Assembly (NCBI GenBank): GCA_036387335.1 | Contig: DASVTZ010000110.1 | Span: 23,650 to 87,649, forward strand | Origin: Longimicrobium sp. | Lineage (GTDB): Bacteria; Gemmatimonadota; Gemmatimonadetes; Longimicrobiales; Longimicrobiaceae | Length of the DNA: 64,000 nucleotides | Reading direction: 5' to 3' | In this document: piece after piece, positions 25,605 to 34,769 of the stretch | How the letters are laid out: every line of letters begins with the position of its first letter | Position numbering within the stretch: the first letter of the stretch is position 1 | Notes under the pieces: model-generated | What the model was told of the DNA's origin: nothing | The model's database searches: none | The model's input: only the letters and a program-made list of their open reading frames with translations | Position numbers and translations under genes: made by a program

Positions 25605-25856
25605 TTAGTACGCTCGCTGTACCAACTCGTATCCCGGCCAGATCTTCTGTGCACCGGTTGGATCATTCCCATACAGCGCATCGAGTTCCGCGTGGAGTTG
25701 TTCGCGAGACGCGTTGTCGAACGCCTCGACGTTGAATTCGAACTCCGTTGTTCCGGGGGAGGTTTGCTCAAAGACGAAGATCCGCTCGGGTACTTCCTTG
25801 CTCGTGCCGTCGCCGAACTCGGGGGTGTCCAGCTCGGAACTGCCAGTGACGTTCAT
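25605..25856 (-). CDS. Small acidic hypothetical protein
   Basis: The 83-residue product has GGAG 7 bp before the ATG, a plausible promoter about 110 bp upstream and a terminator just downstream, so a real single-gene unit is likely. It has a beta-rich middle (ERIFVFEQTSPGTTEFEFNV) and an acidic helix (SREQLHAELDALYG). I recognise no family and no peptide-modification genes are nearby. The surrounding DNA is lower in GC than the chromosome average seen here. Confidence 0.6.
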   Translation of the reverse strand: MNVTGSSELDTPEFGDGTSKEVPERIFVFEQTSPGTTEFEFNVEAFDNASREQLHAELDALYGNDPTGAQKIWPGYELVQRAY

Positions 25857-25965
25857 CGCGACGCTCCGCTATTTAGGGCGTGCTACCCGTGCGACACTCG
25901 CGCACGTCACGCACCCCCGTTAGGTAAACCCTTCTGCGTCTCCTTCTAAGTGATTGTGTGTTACC

Positions 25966-25995
25966 ATCTTACTACGTCGGTGGTTCCCTGGTCAA
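25966..25995 (-). promoter_or_regulatory. Predicted promoter for the small gene at 25605-25856
   Basis: On the minus strand TTGACC (25990-25995) and TAAGAT (25966-25971) are 18 bp apart. Transcription would begin near 25960 and give a leader of about 100 nt. The site lies after the stop of the GAF-domain gene, so the small gene does not depend on that gene's transcript. Confidence 0.5.
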
Positions 25996-26038
25996 ATTCT
26001 ATTCCACAAGCAGGGAGTCCATTCCAGTTATCGAAGCG

Positions 26039-27049
26039 TCATCCAGAACCGCTAGCGCCAGTGACTCGCTTTCCGATTACCTCTTTTGCGTAGAAGAGGC
26101 CTGCGAGTGACAACGCGAGATTTGCGCACAGGGCGTGGTGATCGTCGGTCAGACGCTCGCCGACGTTCGAAGAGACGCAGATCGCGCCATGTGCGCGGTG
26201 CGGGCGGTCATCCGCAGCTGGGATGGGGGCAGCGATCCGGCATCGGAACTGCACCTCATCGCTCGACCGTTTCTGATCATCAAGGTCCGGACGCGGATCT
26301 TTGTCATAGTTGATCAGGACCGTTTTGCCTCGTTGCACCGCGTAGCCAACGTGTCCTTCGCCGACCCTCCAAACTCTGCGGTGTTCGATAGCGTCTGGGT
26401 GCTTGCTCCGCCCGATCACGTGAAGCTCTTCCCCACGCAGTTCTAAGATGTCGAAGAAGAAGAGTTCGTCGTTGCCCGCGAACCCAAATAGCTCGAACCG
26501 CTTGTCGGCTAGGCGCTGTGCAACACGGGCGGCGATACTTTGAAACTCCGCGTGGATCTCTTGGAGGGTTTCGAGATGGGTTTGCTGCGAGGCGGCATTC
26601 GGGGCGGCGAGACTAGCGTTCACTTGGCGAACGAACTGGAGAACCTCTTGGCTGGTAGAATGCTGTAGCGCTCCCCACGCCTCCAAGCTGTTTCGATGGT
26701 GTCGCAGCTCGCTTACCTGTCCCTGAAGCTGAAGTACTTGCACCGGCGCGTCGAGCAGAGAGAGTTCTCCAAGCTGCTGGAGTTCGCGCTGAATTCCGAA
26801 CTTGGCCAAATGGGTATAGAGGGCCACAACGAACAGGATAACTGAGAGTGCAACCATCAAGACAGTCTGTGTGGAATTTTTCGATTCCAAAGCCAGCCCG
26901 ACTAATAGACCTCCAATGCCAAGAGCCATGCTTCCGCCGTACTCATACCAGGGCAGATGTCTTTGCTGCGTGCGTAGCCGGTCCTTTTGATGGTTGTTGA
27001 ATTCATCGATCTTTTGAACGTCACGAGGGGAAAGAGAAACAGTGCTCAT
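26039..27049 (-). CDS. Membrane-anchored GAF-domain protein
   Basis: The 336-residue protein has two hydrophobic spans at about 36-58 and 63-82, a helical coiled-coil-like linker (about 85-190, with VQVLQLQGQVSELRHHRNSL), and a C-terminal GAF-like domain. The latter shows VGEGHVGYAVQRGKTVLINY, FRCRIAAPIPAADD and HGAICVSSN. GAF domains sense small molecules or redox state; no output domain is attached. The gene is low in GC and isolated, like other accessory genes in this window. A conflict-system or signalling role is conjecture. Confidence 0.65.
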   Translation of the reverse strand: MSTVSLSPRDVQKIDEFNNHQKDRLRTQQRHLPWYEYGGSMALGIGGLLVGLALESKNSTQTVLMVALSVILFVVALYTHLAKFGIQRELQQLGELSLLDAPVQVLQLQGQVSELRHHRNSLEAWGALQHSTSQEVLQFVRQVNASLAAPNAASQQTHLETLQEIHAEFQSIAARVAQRLADKRFELFGFAGNDELFFFDILELRGEELHVIGRSKHPDAIEHRRVWRVGEGHVGYAVQRGKTVLINYDKDPRPDLDDQKRSSDEVQFRCRIAAPIPAADDRPHRAHGAICVSSNVGERLTDDHHALCANLALSLAGLFYAKEVIGKRVTGASGSG

Positions 27050-28061
27050 AAGCGGTTTATCCCTGGAGGTGGTCTAGATTGTCGAATCTTGCGCGCTAGT
27101 GTGGGATAACTTTTCTCTACGTCGAATGTATGGGTTTAGCACGGGGGATGTGCAAGAAAAAAATCGTCAGAGGCGGGTCGGCGCGCGGAACTGTATGACG
27201 GCGCCATCGGACCTGGGGGTATCCGATTCAGAGTGCAGCCAGCCCGCAGTGCACTATACGCGTTAACGACGGATCTGATCTCGGTTTTGCCACGATTTTC
27301 CGGACATGTAGGGTCGGTACTCATCATTGGAGCGCCACGGGTGTCTTCGAAGTGACGGTTGGCCAGCTGAGCACAGGTCGAATACGCGCGCACATTCCCC
27401 CGCCACGGTGTAGGGCGCCTCTGGGCCGGAAAACCTCACCGATGCGTCCGGCCGCCCCGGTGTCCGCCATCCGCCTACGGCGCCACGATCATCAAAATGC
27501 CAGCAAGATTTCAAAACCTAGTGCATCAGAGTTCGATGATCGCACCTCGTCCAGATTCGCAGAACCCGATTATGCCGAGGACAAGTTGATTTGTGTGCCC
27601 CCGAGCGGAAACGTGCGGGTTCTCTCCACAAAGCGCCGGTGCCTTCCGAGGCGATGGATCGAAGTATACACGCCCCGAAAAGGCTTGGTAGCTGGTGGCG
27701 AAAAGCCGTCCGACCGTTGGCCGATCTGGGCTGACGACCGCGCTTTTGAACACGAACGGCTACACAGAAAGTGCGTTTGCTGACGCGATGAGCGTGCAGC
27801 CCGGAGCTGCTGAACGTAAGAAGTCTGGGACGTGCGAAGGCACGTTTGAGTTGCGGCACGCGTGGTGCGCAAATTCGGATGGTTACGCGCCGCGCCTGAC
27901 GAAGGATTCCAACTCCCGCTGTCTCGACTCCGCGAAAGTTCGGAATCTGTCGCGGGGAGACCTGCGCTCTATCCACACACCGGGAAGCCCATGACGCGAA
28001 TGCCCTCTCTCCTTCCCTTCGAAGCGCTTCCGCTCGCGTCAGAACTGGGTCGGTAGCCCCA
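27050..28061. other. One-kilobase region without a convincing gene
   Basis: This lower-GC stretch has several short open frames on both strands, the longest 143 codons at 27352-27783, but none shows a Shine-Dalgarno, protein-like composition or a family motif. It may hold the promoter of the GAF gene and decayed sequence. I see no tRNA, hairpin array or repeat family here. Confidence 0.5.
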
Positions 28062-28775
28062 GTGGGTACGCACGGAGACGCCGAGACTCCGCTGGAGGCG
28101 CTCGCCCGCGAGGGGAGGACGCGCGCGCAGGCTGCCGCGGCCGAGGAAGCGCGCCGCCAGCGCGAGGAAGAGCGGGCTTCCAGGCGCGAGGTGCTCCGCA
28201 TCGGGAGGACGTACCTGCTCGATGCGCTGGTGGAGCAGCCGCGCGTGCCGCAGAGGATCACCCTGCTGCGCGTGATAGCGGCGACGGCGGTGTGCTGCGT
28301 TCTGTGGATCGGAGGCGACGCGCTGGGGCTGCCGCGCCTGTCGGGCGTGGGCCTGGCGGGGGTGCTCGTGCTGCCGTTCGCGTGGTTCGCCGTGCGCCGG
28401 TGGAACGCGGTGCGGCTCCTGCGCGTCGAGCGCGCCTGGCTGCACGACCTCCCGTTCCCGGTGTTCGGCTACTTCGACACCCTCAGCGCCAGTCCCGACG
28501 AGGAGTGCACGCTTCGTGTAAAGGTGTGGACACACGGCGAAGGACCCTCGGACGAGGTGATGGAAGGGATCGCGGGCCTGGCGGGCGGCGCCACGTCGGT
28601 GACGCGCTCGCGTGGCGGCTGGCGGATACAGAGCGGTGTCCTGCGCAGCCCCGCCTTCGAAGATTCCGGGCCCACGAACGGCGCGCGGCTCGGGTGGATG
28701 CGCTCCGTGATCGAGCAGTCGCTCCTCCCGCTGCACCGAGTCCACCCGATCCGGTGCGTGGAGTTCGGGGAGTGA
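28062..28775 (+). CDS. Hypothetical protein with two membrane spans
   Basis: The 237-residue frame has an Arg/Glu-rich helical N-terminus (AAAEEARRQREEERASRREV), two adjacent hydrophobic spans at about 69-86 and 95-112, and a soluble C-terminal domain of about 120 residues. I do not recognise a family. The first codons (GTHGDAETP) look repeat-derived, so the true start may be further in. The gene precedes the S41-like peptidase gene by 110 bp in the same direction. Confidence 0.6.
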   Translation: MGTHGDAETPLEALAREGRTRAQAAAAEEARRQREEERASRREVLRIGRTYLLDALVEQPRVPQRITLLRVIAATAVCCVLWIGGDALGLPRLSGVGLAGVLVLPFAWFAVRRWNAVRLLRVERAWLHDLPFPVFGYFDTLSASPDEECTLRVKVWTHGEGPSDEVMEGIAGLAGGATSVTRSRGGWRIQSGVLRSPAFEDSGPTNGARLGWMRSVIEQSLLPLHRVHPIRCVEFGE

Positions 28776-28885
28776 GCCATCCCGGCTCGGGTGAGATTCC
28801 AACCAAGTGGAGGATTAGGGCGTCAGAGAGGAACGGCGCGGCAACCCGCATCGCGCCGTCTCCCTCCGCGCTCCCCGATCCCTCG

Positions 28886-30529
28886 ATGACACCCCTTCGC
28901 CGCACCGCCTGCATCCTCCTGGCAACTCTGGGCCTCGGCGGAGGGCTGGCCGCCCAGCAGCCCGCCGCAACGGGCAACGGGCTGCACGGGAGTTGGGAGG
29001 GGGTGATGAGCTCGCCGACCTCGCCGCAGTTCATCACGCTCACCCTGCGCCCCGAAGGTGCCGAGCCGGGGAGCACGCTAGAGGTTCTGGGGCAGACGCT
29101 GAAGGCGAGCGAGGCGCGGGTGGCCGGCGACTCCGTGGTGATGCGCATCGGCGAGGGGCCGCGCGCGGTGCTGATCGACGGAGCGATGCGGGATCGCGAG
29201 CTCGTCGGCAGGCTGCGGCAGGGGGCGGACACGCTCGCCTTCACCCTGCGCCGCATCCCCGACTATCCCAGGCCGCGCGACCGCGTGGAGGCGTGGCAGC
29301 AGGACATCGACGCGCTGACGACGCGGTTCGTGGAGCTGGACCGCAGCTTCACCGCGGCCGAGCGGGCGCGCTTCATGGAACGGCTCGCCGAGACGCGGGG
29401 CCGCCTGGCGGAGCTGAACGACGACGAGGTCGTGGTGCGGCTGGCATCGGCCATCGCGCTTGCGAACAACGCGCACACGCGGCTCTACATCCTGCGCAAC
29501 GCCACCGAGCTGCGGCGCCTGCCCCTGCGCCTGTGGTGGTTCAGCGACGGCCTGTACGTGGTGCGCACGACGCCGGAGCACCGCCGTCTGCTGGGGTGCC
29601 GCATCGACGCGGTGGCGGGGGTGGATGCGAGGGAGGCGAGGGAGCGCGTGGCCCCTCTGTTCGCCGGCAACCGCTCTTGGGGCGACTACATGAGCGTGTA
29701 CTCGCTCACCAGCCCCGAGGTGCTGCGCGGGCTGGGGATGATCGCGTCGTCCGACTCGGTCGCGTTCGCGGTGTCGCGCTGCGGCGGGGCGGCTCGTGCG
29801 GTGGTGAAGCCGCTCTCGCTGGCCCGGCGCGACCGGGCGGTGGAGGCGTGGTGGGACCTGTCGCCCCGCCACCCCGGCATCGACTCGACGTGGGTGCAGG
29901 CGCTGTCGGCGAGGGGCGGCGCGCTCCCGCTGTACCTCCGCAACCCCACGCGCAACTACTGGTTCGAGTACCTGCCGGAGAGCGGTGTGCTCTACTTCCA
30001 GTACAACCGCGCGCAGGACGCCGCGGACGAGAACACCGCCCGCTTCGGCGAGCGGCTCCTGGCGGCGCTCGGGGAGCATCGTCCGAAGGCCTTCGTAATG
30101 GACGTGCGCTTCAACACCGGCGGGAACCTGACGCTCGCCACGGGCCTGATGAAGACGCTGGAGGAGCGGACGCGCGGCACCCCCCGCTTCATCATCACCG
30201 GGCGCTCCACGTTTTCCGCGGGGATCTCGCAGGTGGCGTTGTGGCGACAGGCGGGCGACGTGACCATCGTGGGGGAGCCGGTGGGGGACGAGCTGGAGAC
30301 GTGGGCGGAGGGCGGCAACGTGCGGCTGCCGAACTCCCGCCTCAAGGCTCACTTCGCCAACGGCGCGCACAGCTACTCGCCCGCGCCCTGCCCGGCGAAC
30401 ACGCCCTGCTACGACCTATCCTCGCCACCGCTCACCCCCGACATCCGCGCGATGGCGAGTTGGGCCGACTACCGCGCCGGCCGCGACCCCGCCATGGACG
30501 CCATCCTCGCCCGTATCCGCGGCCGCTGA
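28886..30529 (+). CDS. Exported S41-family peptidase-like protein
   Basis: The ATG at 28886 gives 547 residues beginning with a signal peptide (TACILLATLGLGGGLAAQ). The N-terminal ~110 residues are beta-rich. The C-terminal half has the S41 core: KAFVMDVRFNTGGNLTLA, RFIITGRSTFSAGIS with the presumed catalytic serine, and VTIVGEPVGDELETWAEGG. There is no PDZ domain, and the usual distant lysine is not certain, so peptidase activity is likely but unproven. It appears monocistronic. Confidence 0.8.
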   Translation: MTPLRRTACILLATLGLGGGLAAQQPAATGNGLHGSWEGVMSSPTSPQFITLTLRPEGAEPGSTLEVLGQTLKASEARVAGDSVVMRIGEGPRAVLIDGAMRDRELVGRLRQGADTLAFTLRRIPDYPRPRDRVEAWQQDIDALTTRFVELDRSFTAAERARFMERLAETRGRLAELNDDEVVVRLASAIALANNAHTRLYILRNATELRRLPLRLWWFSDGLYVVRTTPEHRRLLGCRIDAVAGVDAREARERVAPLFAGNRSWGDYMSVYSLTSPEVLRGLGMIASSDSVAFAVSRCGGAARAVVKPLSLARRDRAVEAWWDLSPRHPGIDSTWVQALSARGGALPLYLRNPTRNYWFEYLPESGVLYFQYNRAQDAADENTARFGERLLAALGEHRPKAFVMDVRFNTGGNLTLATGLMKTLEERTRGTPRFIITGRSTFSAGISQVALWRQAGDVTIVGEPVGDELETWAEGGNVRLPNSRLKAHFANGAHSYSPAPCPANTPCYDLSSPPLTPDIRAMASWADYRAGRDPAMDAILARIRGR

Positions 30530-30683
30530 TCGGGTCCGTGCAGGTGCGTGCGTAGCTCTCAGCGAGGGCTCCCCAACCTGCCGATGTGGTTGCGCCACGA
30601 ATGCGAGGCCCGACGAGCACCAAAACGACCGCCGCAGTCGATATCGTCCGCGGCGGCCGGATGTTTCTCGCAAGGGGGCGGGC

Positions 30684-31073
30684 TCAGCCACCGTAGATTC
30701 CGGGATGTCTCGCGCCCATCGGCGGAGTCGCGGCGGGCGCCTGTATCGAGGTCACGTCCGCGCCGAACGTTTCGAGTTGCCGCACCAACTCCTTCGCCGA
30801 CTGGTAGACCTTGCTCGGATTTACGCCCAGAGATCCCGCCACGGCAGTCGGGAACGAGGTGAGGAACCCGGCGACGGTGACAGCGTCATTTCCGAGCGCA
30901 TAGGGAGCGAGGGCGTCCGCGAGGGATTTCGAGACCACGACGGAATTGGGAGCCACCCGGATGTCCAGCACCCGGTCCTTCACGTCTGGGTTCTGGTCGA
31001 CATGTATCTTGAATCTCGACATTCGCAGCTCGCGATCAGGGGTTCCGCCCTTCCGATCCGTCAGCTCGGGCAT
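30684..31073 (-). CDS. Small protein ending in Gly-Gly, partner of the papain-like peptidase
   Basis: The 129-residue frame (or 112 if the Met at 31022 is used) starts 6 bp after the stop of the peptidase gene, so they are probably cotranscribed. After an N-terminal strand pattern (RFKIHVDQN, VLDIRVAPNSVVVS) the middle is helical (SKVYQSAKELVRQLETFGAD). It ends in a flexible Pro-rich tail, PPMGARHPGIYGG. A C-terminal Gly-Gly next to a cysteine peptidase is reminiscent of ubiquitin-like or processed-peptide systems, but no such family is recognised and the tail may be coincidental. Confidence 0.6.
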   Translation of the reverse strand: MPELTDRKGGTPDRELRMSRFKIHVDQNPDVKDRVLDIRVAPNSVVVSKSLADALAPYALGNDAVTVAGFLTSFPTAVAGSLGVNPSKVYQSAKELVRQLETFGADVTSIQAPAATPPMGARHPGIYGG

Positions 31074-31079
31074 CGCGCG

Positions 31080-32504
31080 CTACAGACGCAGGAGTTCCCA
31101 GAGGAACTTGTCGACGTAGCTCGCGGAAAGATACCCGTAGCCCGCCGGAACTCTGGGGTGGCCCTCCGGCGCTGACTCCTTCTGGTCGCTCCACCTTAGT
31201 GTGCTCCAACTGTTCTTGAACACGAACCAGCCGCCACCAGGCGCGGCCTCGGACGGCATGAACCCGCAGACGCAGACCGCATGCCCCCCACCGACGACCG
31301 AAAACTGGGTCGGGTCCAGTACGTGCCCATACCGCAGCGCCTGTGACCAGCCCCAGTTGCTCACCTGAGTCAGCGGATCGAAGAACACGGGAAGCGAGAC
31401 CGCCACCGCGCCCCGCTCGACTTCCGCCAGCAGCAGGCGCGCCTTCCCGGCCGAACGGGCCGCGACGTCCTGGTAAACCGCCGCCGAGTGAAGCCTCCCT
31501 CTTCCGTCCGCCGCCGCCGCCGCCGACGGGTGAACGCCGGCGATCTCCTGCGACTCGTTCCCCGGCAGCGGCACGGGATTGTAGGGCCATTTGCCCTCGT
31601 CGCATACACCCTCCCTCTGCAGAGCGTTCCTCGCGCACCGCAGCAGCGTTCCCTCGTCTGAAGGATGCGGGTCGCCCCCGCGGATCTTGGCGCCCCAGTA
31701 CAGATGCTGCTCGGACAGGTCGTCGTGGCGGAAGTGCTCCTCGCTGCAGGCCACGACCGCGTGGGCCACGCACGTGCCGCGCTGCCCCTGGTCGCGAACC
31801 GGGGTCGCCAGGGCGCACTCGACTGTATGAGATGAGGACACCAGGGATTCAGACGCCGTCGGGAGCTCCTCCTGGCGGTACCCGTCTCCCGTGAACGCGT
31901 CCTCAGGAGGCGCCGATCCCAGGGAGAACGTAGCGGGCGCCGCGGCATTGGAGGCGATCCCGGCCCGGGCTGCGGCAGAGATCGTGCTCGCCGCCACGTT
32001 GCTCATCCTGGGGAGGCTTATCTCCGGGTTCTTGGCGATCGAGGGGAATTGTAGCGTCAGCGCATACATCTCTTCGTAGCTACCGACGCCCGCCGCCTGC
32101 AACGTGCGATGCTCGGTACGCTCGACCCGGGTCTTCACCAGGTCGGTGAAGCGAACGGACACCGGTACTTCGGCGCGAATGCGTCGCGGCGGAACCACGG
32201 CTCGCTTCCTCACTTCAACCGGCAGCACCGTCTCGACCGCTCGCCGGAAGGATGCCCTCCTCAGCACCTGTCGTCTGTGGGATGCGGCCCCGGCCCGAAC
32301 GGTCCCCAGGATCGCTCCCGCGATCGCGCTGACGCGCGCCCAGGTGACTGTAGCCTCCGCGGCCGGAACGGGCCGTTCCCGAAGCGACGCGCGGACACTC
32401 CGATGCAGCTCGGATTGGGCGCTGTCGGAGAGGCGTACCCTGGATCTGTGTACTTCCCGGATGGTGTCCCGAACGATCCTCTGCTCTGCAAGGGATATCG
32501 GCAT
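31080..32504 (-). CDS. Papain-like (C1 family) cysteine peptidase with long N-terminal region
   Basis: The ATG at 32504 follows GGAGGAG at ideal spacing and gives 474 residues. The peptidase domain starts near residue 228. PVRDQGQRGTCVAHAV carries the oxyanion Gln (239) and nucleophile Cys (245), GGGHAVCVCGF the catalytic His (408), and FVFKNSWS the Asn (431), so the triad is complete. The N-terminal 220 residues are mostly helical, Arg-rich and of unknown fold, perhaps a propeptide or targeting region; no signal peptide is seen, suggesting a cytoplasmic enzyme. A small Gly-Gly-ending protein is encoded immediately downstream. Confidence 0.82.
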   Translation of the reverse strand: MPISLAEQRIVRDTIREVHRSRVRLSDSAQSELHRSVRASLRERPVPAAEATVTWARVSAIAGAILGTVRAGAASHRRQVLRRASFRRAVETVLPVEVRKRAVVPPRRIRAEVPVSVRFTDLVKTRVERTEHRTLQAAGVGSYEEMYALTLQFPSIAKNPEISLPRMSNVAASTISAAARAGIASNAAAPATFSLGSAPPEDAFTGDGYRQEELPTASESLVSSSHTVECALATPVRDQGQRGTCVAHAVVACSEEHFRHDDLSEQHLYWGAKIRGGDPHPSDEGTLLRCARNALQREGVCDEGKWPYNPVPLPGNESQEIAGVHPSAAAAADGRGRLHSAAVYQDVAARSAGKARLLLAEVERGAVAVSLPVFFDPLTQVSNWGWSQALRYGHVLDPTQFSVVGGGHAVCVCGFMPSEAAPGGGWFVFKNSWSTLRWSDQKESAPEGHPRVPAGYGYLSASYVDKFLWELLRL

Positions 32505-32563
32505 TTCTCCTCCGTCCCGGTTCTCACACCCCGCTACGACTGGAAGCGGACAGTTAAGACGGT

Positions 32564-32593
32564 AGTGTAGCCTATTCTCCCCTCGCGATACAA
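32564..32593 (-). promoter_or_regulatory. Possible promoter of the papain-like peptidase operon
   Basis: On the minus strand TTGTAT (32588-32593) and TACACT (32564-32569) are 18 bp apart, about 60 bp before the peptidase start. The match is moderate. The rest of the 315-bp gap to the next gene holds only a terminator. Confidence 0.4.
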
Positions 32594-32769
32594 GAACTAA
32601 ATCGTACTCCACGAGCCACTCTGCACGACGAGCGCGTGGGCATAGACGGAGCGTCCGGCCCCGAACGGCTGTTTTGTAGGGAGGTGCGTCCGCACGCCCG
32701 TGCAAGCGCTCGTGGCCTTTGCTGAACGGTCGGACGTGGGTGCGGTGGGCGCTTGGTTCACTAAAATGG

Positions 32770-32806
32770 AAGCGGCGCGGAGAAGGACGTCGTCTCCGCG
32801 CCGCTT
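32770..32806 (-). terminator. Hairpin terminator of the sugar-dehydrogenase-like gene
   Basis: AAGCGGCGCGGAGA (32770-32783) pairs perfectly with TCTCCGCGCCGCTT (32793-32806) over a 9-nt loop. It begins 15 bp past the stop of the leftward gene, and TCCATTTTAG follows on the minus strand. Confidence 0.75.
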
Positions 32807-32821
32807 CGGTCAAACCGCCGG

Positions 32822-34084
32822 TTACCTGCGCGGCGCGATCCTCAGCAGCTCGCCGTTCTCGGCGTCGGTGACCAGGTAGAGTGCGCCGTCCGGCCCCTGG
32901 CGCACGTCGCGGATGCGCTGCCTGCGGTCGGTGAGGAGGTGCTCCTCGCCCGTCACGCGCCCGTTGGCGAGCGTCAGGCGGACGAGGCGCATCTCCCGCA
33001 GCGCGCCCACGAAGAGGCTGCTGCGCCACGCCGGGAACGCGCTCCCCGTGTAGACCTGCGCACCGGACGGGGCGATCACCGGGTCCCAGTAGTAGACGGG
33101 CTGTTCGGTGCCCGGGCGCTGCGTGGTCGCGGCGCCGAGCGCGGAGGTGATGGGCGAGCCGTTGTACTCGATGCCGTACGCCACGATGGGCCAGCCGTAG
33201 TTCTTCCCCTTCTGCACCCGGTTCAGCTCGTCGCCGCCGCGCGTGCCGTGCTCGATCGTCCAGAAGTTGCCCTGCGCGTCGAAGGCGGACGCCTGGATGT
33301 TGCGGTGGCCGGTCGACCAGATCTCCGGGAGCGCACCCGCCCGCCCGATGAACGGGTTTCCCGGCGCCGGCGCGCCGTTCGGGGTGATGCGCAGCGTCTT
33401 CCCCAAGTGGCTCCCCAGCTCCTGCGCCTGCGGCCTCGTGTTGCGGTCGGAGCGCTCGCCCATGGTGACGTACAGCATCCCGTCCGGCCCGAAGGCGAGG
33501 CGGGAGCCGAAGTGCATGTTGTTCTGGTACGTCGGCCGCGTGTGCAGAATCACCCGCACCTGCTCCAGCCGCGTGCGGTCCGCCGAGAGCACGCCGCGCG
33601 CGACGCTGGTGCCGTTGCCGCCCTCCCGCGGCTCCGTGAAGGTCCAGAAGACGGTGCGGTCGGTGGCGAAGCGCGGGCTCAGCGCCACGTCCAGCAGCCC
33701 GCCCTGCCCGCGCGGATCCACCTCGGGAAGCCCCGCCAGCGGCGCCCCGATCTGCCCGTTCGCGGAGACGATGCGCATCCGCCCCGGCTTCTCCGTCACG
33801 AGAAAGGTCCCTCCGGGAAGCGGCTCGACGGCCCACGGCTTGGTGAGCCCGCGCGCCACCACGGTCACGTTGAAGGCGGCGTTCGACCTCACGCCGCACG
33901 CCCGCGTCTGCCCCGCGGAGGCCGGACGCTGGTCGGGCGCGTTCGCGGTGCCCGTGGGGAGCGGCGTGCACGCCTGCGCCTCCGCCGTCTGGACGAGCGA
34001 GGCGTCCGCCGCCTTGCCGCCCTCGGGAGCGCAGGCCGCCGCGAATGCGAGAATCGGTATCCCAGCTACGACCATCTTGCGCAT
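32822..34084 (-). CDS. PQQ-dependent sugar dehydrogenase-like lipoprotein
   Basis: The ATG at 34084 gives 420 residues starting with a lipoprotein signal (VVAGIPILAFAAACAPE), so the protein is anchored in the envelope. The six-bladed propeller shows the family blocks KPWAVEPLPGGTFLVTEKPG, GQGGLLDVALSPRF, MHFGSRLAFGPDGMLYVTMG, STGHRNIQASAFD, IEHGTRGGDELN and GKNYGWPIVAYGIEY. These match soluble glucose/sorbosone dehydrogenases, which oxidise sugars with PQQ and calcium. Many relatives have no proven activity; no PQQ biosynthesis gene is in this window. It is a single-gene unit with its own terminator. Confidence 0.88.
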   Translation of the reverse strand: MRKMVVAGIPILAFAAACAPEGGKAADASLVQTAEAQACTPLPTGTANAPDQRPASAGQTRACGVRSNAAFNVTVVARGLTKPWAVEPLPGGTFLVTEKPGRMRIVSANGQIGAPLAGLPEVDPRGQGGLLDVALSPRFATDRTVFWTFTEPREGGNGTSVARGVLSADRTRLEQVRVILHTRPTYQNNMHFGSRLAFGPDGMLYVTMGERSDRNTRPQAQELGSHLGKTLRITPNGAPAPGNPFIGRAGALPEIWSTGHRNIQASAFDAQGNFWTIEHGTRGGDELNRVQKGKNYGWPIVAYGIEYNGSPITSALGAATTQRPGTEQPVYYWDPVIAPSGAQVYTGSAFPAWRSSLFVGALREMRLVRLTLANGRVTGEEHLLTDRRQRIRDVRQGPDGALYLVTDAENGELLRIAPRR

Positions 34085-34166
34085 GAGTCCAGCCCCGGTA
34101 GTGCTTAGAAGATCGGCCATTCGCTGGCCGGTGATGGGCGCCGGGTGCTGCAAGAACGGTGCGGGG

Positions 34167-34739
34167 TCAGCGCAGTCGCTTGCGCCAGATGAGCTGCACC
34201 TCGTGTGGCAGCGACGGGTACACGCCGCGGTTGGCCTCCGCGAGCACGCACCCCTGCTTCGCGTAAAACCGGCAGGCGGGGACGTCGATGTTCTGCGTCT
34301 CCACCTTGAGCTCCGCGCACCCTCTCGCTCGCGCCCACGCCTCGGCCGCGCGAAAGAGCGCGGTGCCCACGCCCTGCGCGCGCACGTCGGGCGCGACGCG
34401 GATGTCCCAGAGCACGGCCAGGTCGCGCCGTCCCTCCAGCATGTCCACGCCGGGAGTGTCGAACGCGACCGCCGCCCCGCCCACCCGCCGCCCGTCGCGC
34501 CACGCCGCGAACAGCACCCACTTCGACAGGTCGAAGTGCTTCGCCCACCCGGCCGGCCCCTCCCCGGGAATCGCGTCGTGATCCTTGACGTACGGCGCCT
34601 CGACCGGCCTCTCCGTCATCTCGAACCCCCCGCCCGCCTCCACCACCTCGAACACCGAACGAACCTCGAACGCGATCGGCACCGTCGCGTACTCGCCGAG
34701 TGTCGTGACCGGCTCGTCGCGGATTTCCAGGTTCGCCAT
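34167..34739 (-). CDS. GNAT-family N-acetyltransferase
   Basis: The 190-residue product has the acetyl-CoA-binding motif A, LWDIRVAPDVRAQGVGTALF with R/Q-x-x-G-x-G/A, and motif B ELKVETQNIDVPACRFYAKQGC. The substrate cannot be inferred; the VETQNIDVPACRFY stretch resembles the streptothricin acetyltransferase-like group. It is the last of three co-directional genes (DUF433, DUF488, GNAT) with a 30-bp gap upstream. Confidence 0.88.
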   Translation of the reverse strand: MANLEIRDEPVTTLGEYATVPIAFEVRSVFEVVEAGGGFEMTERPVEAPYVKDHDAIPGEGPAGWAKHFDLSKWVLFAAWRDGRRVGGAAVAFDTPGVDMLEGRRDLAVLWDIRVAPDVRAQGVGTALFRAAEAWARARGCAELKVETQNIDVPACRFYAKQGCVLAEANRGVYPSLPHEVQLIWRKRLR

Positions 34740-34769
34740 CGTGATTCGGGGGATGAAGACGAGGACGGG

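Noticed and set aside
27352..27783. A 143-codon plus-strand frame in the gene-poor region
   Set aside because: No Shine-Dalgarno, composition unlike protein, and equally long frames on the other strand.
32505..33971. Upstream extension of the papain-like peptidase frame
   Set aside because: The extension overlaps the sugar-dehydrogenase gene in another frame and is of low complexity; GGAGGAG before the ATG at 32504 marks the true start.
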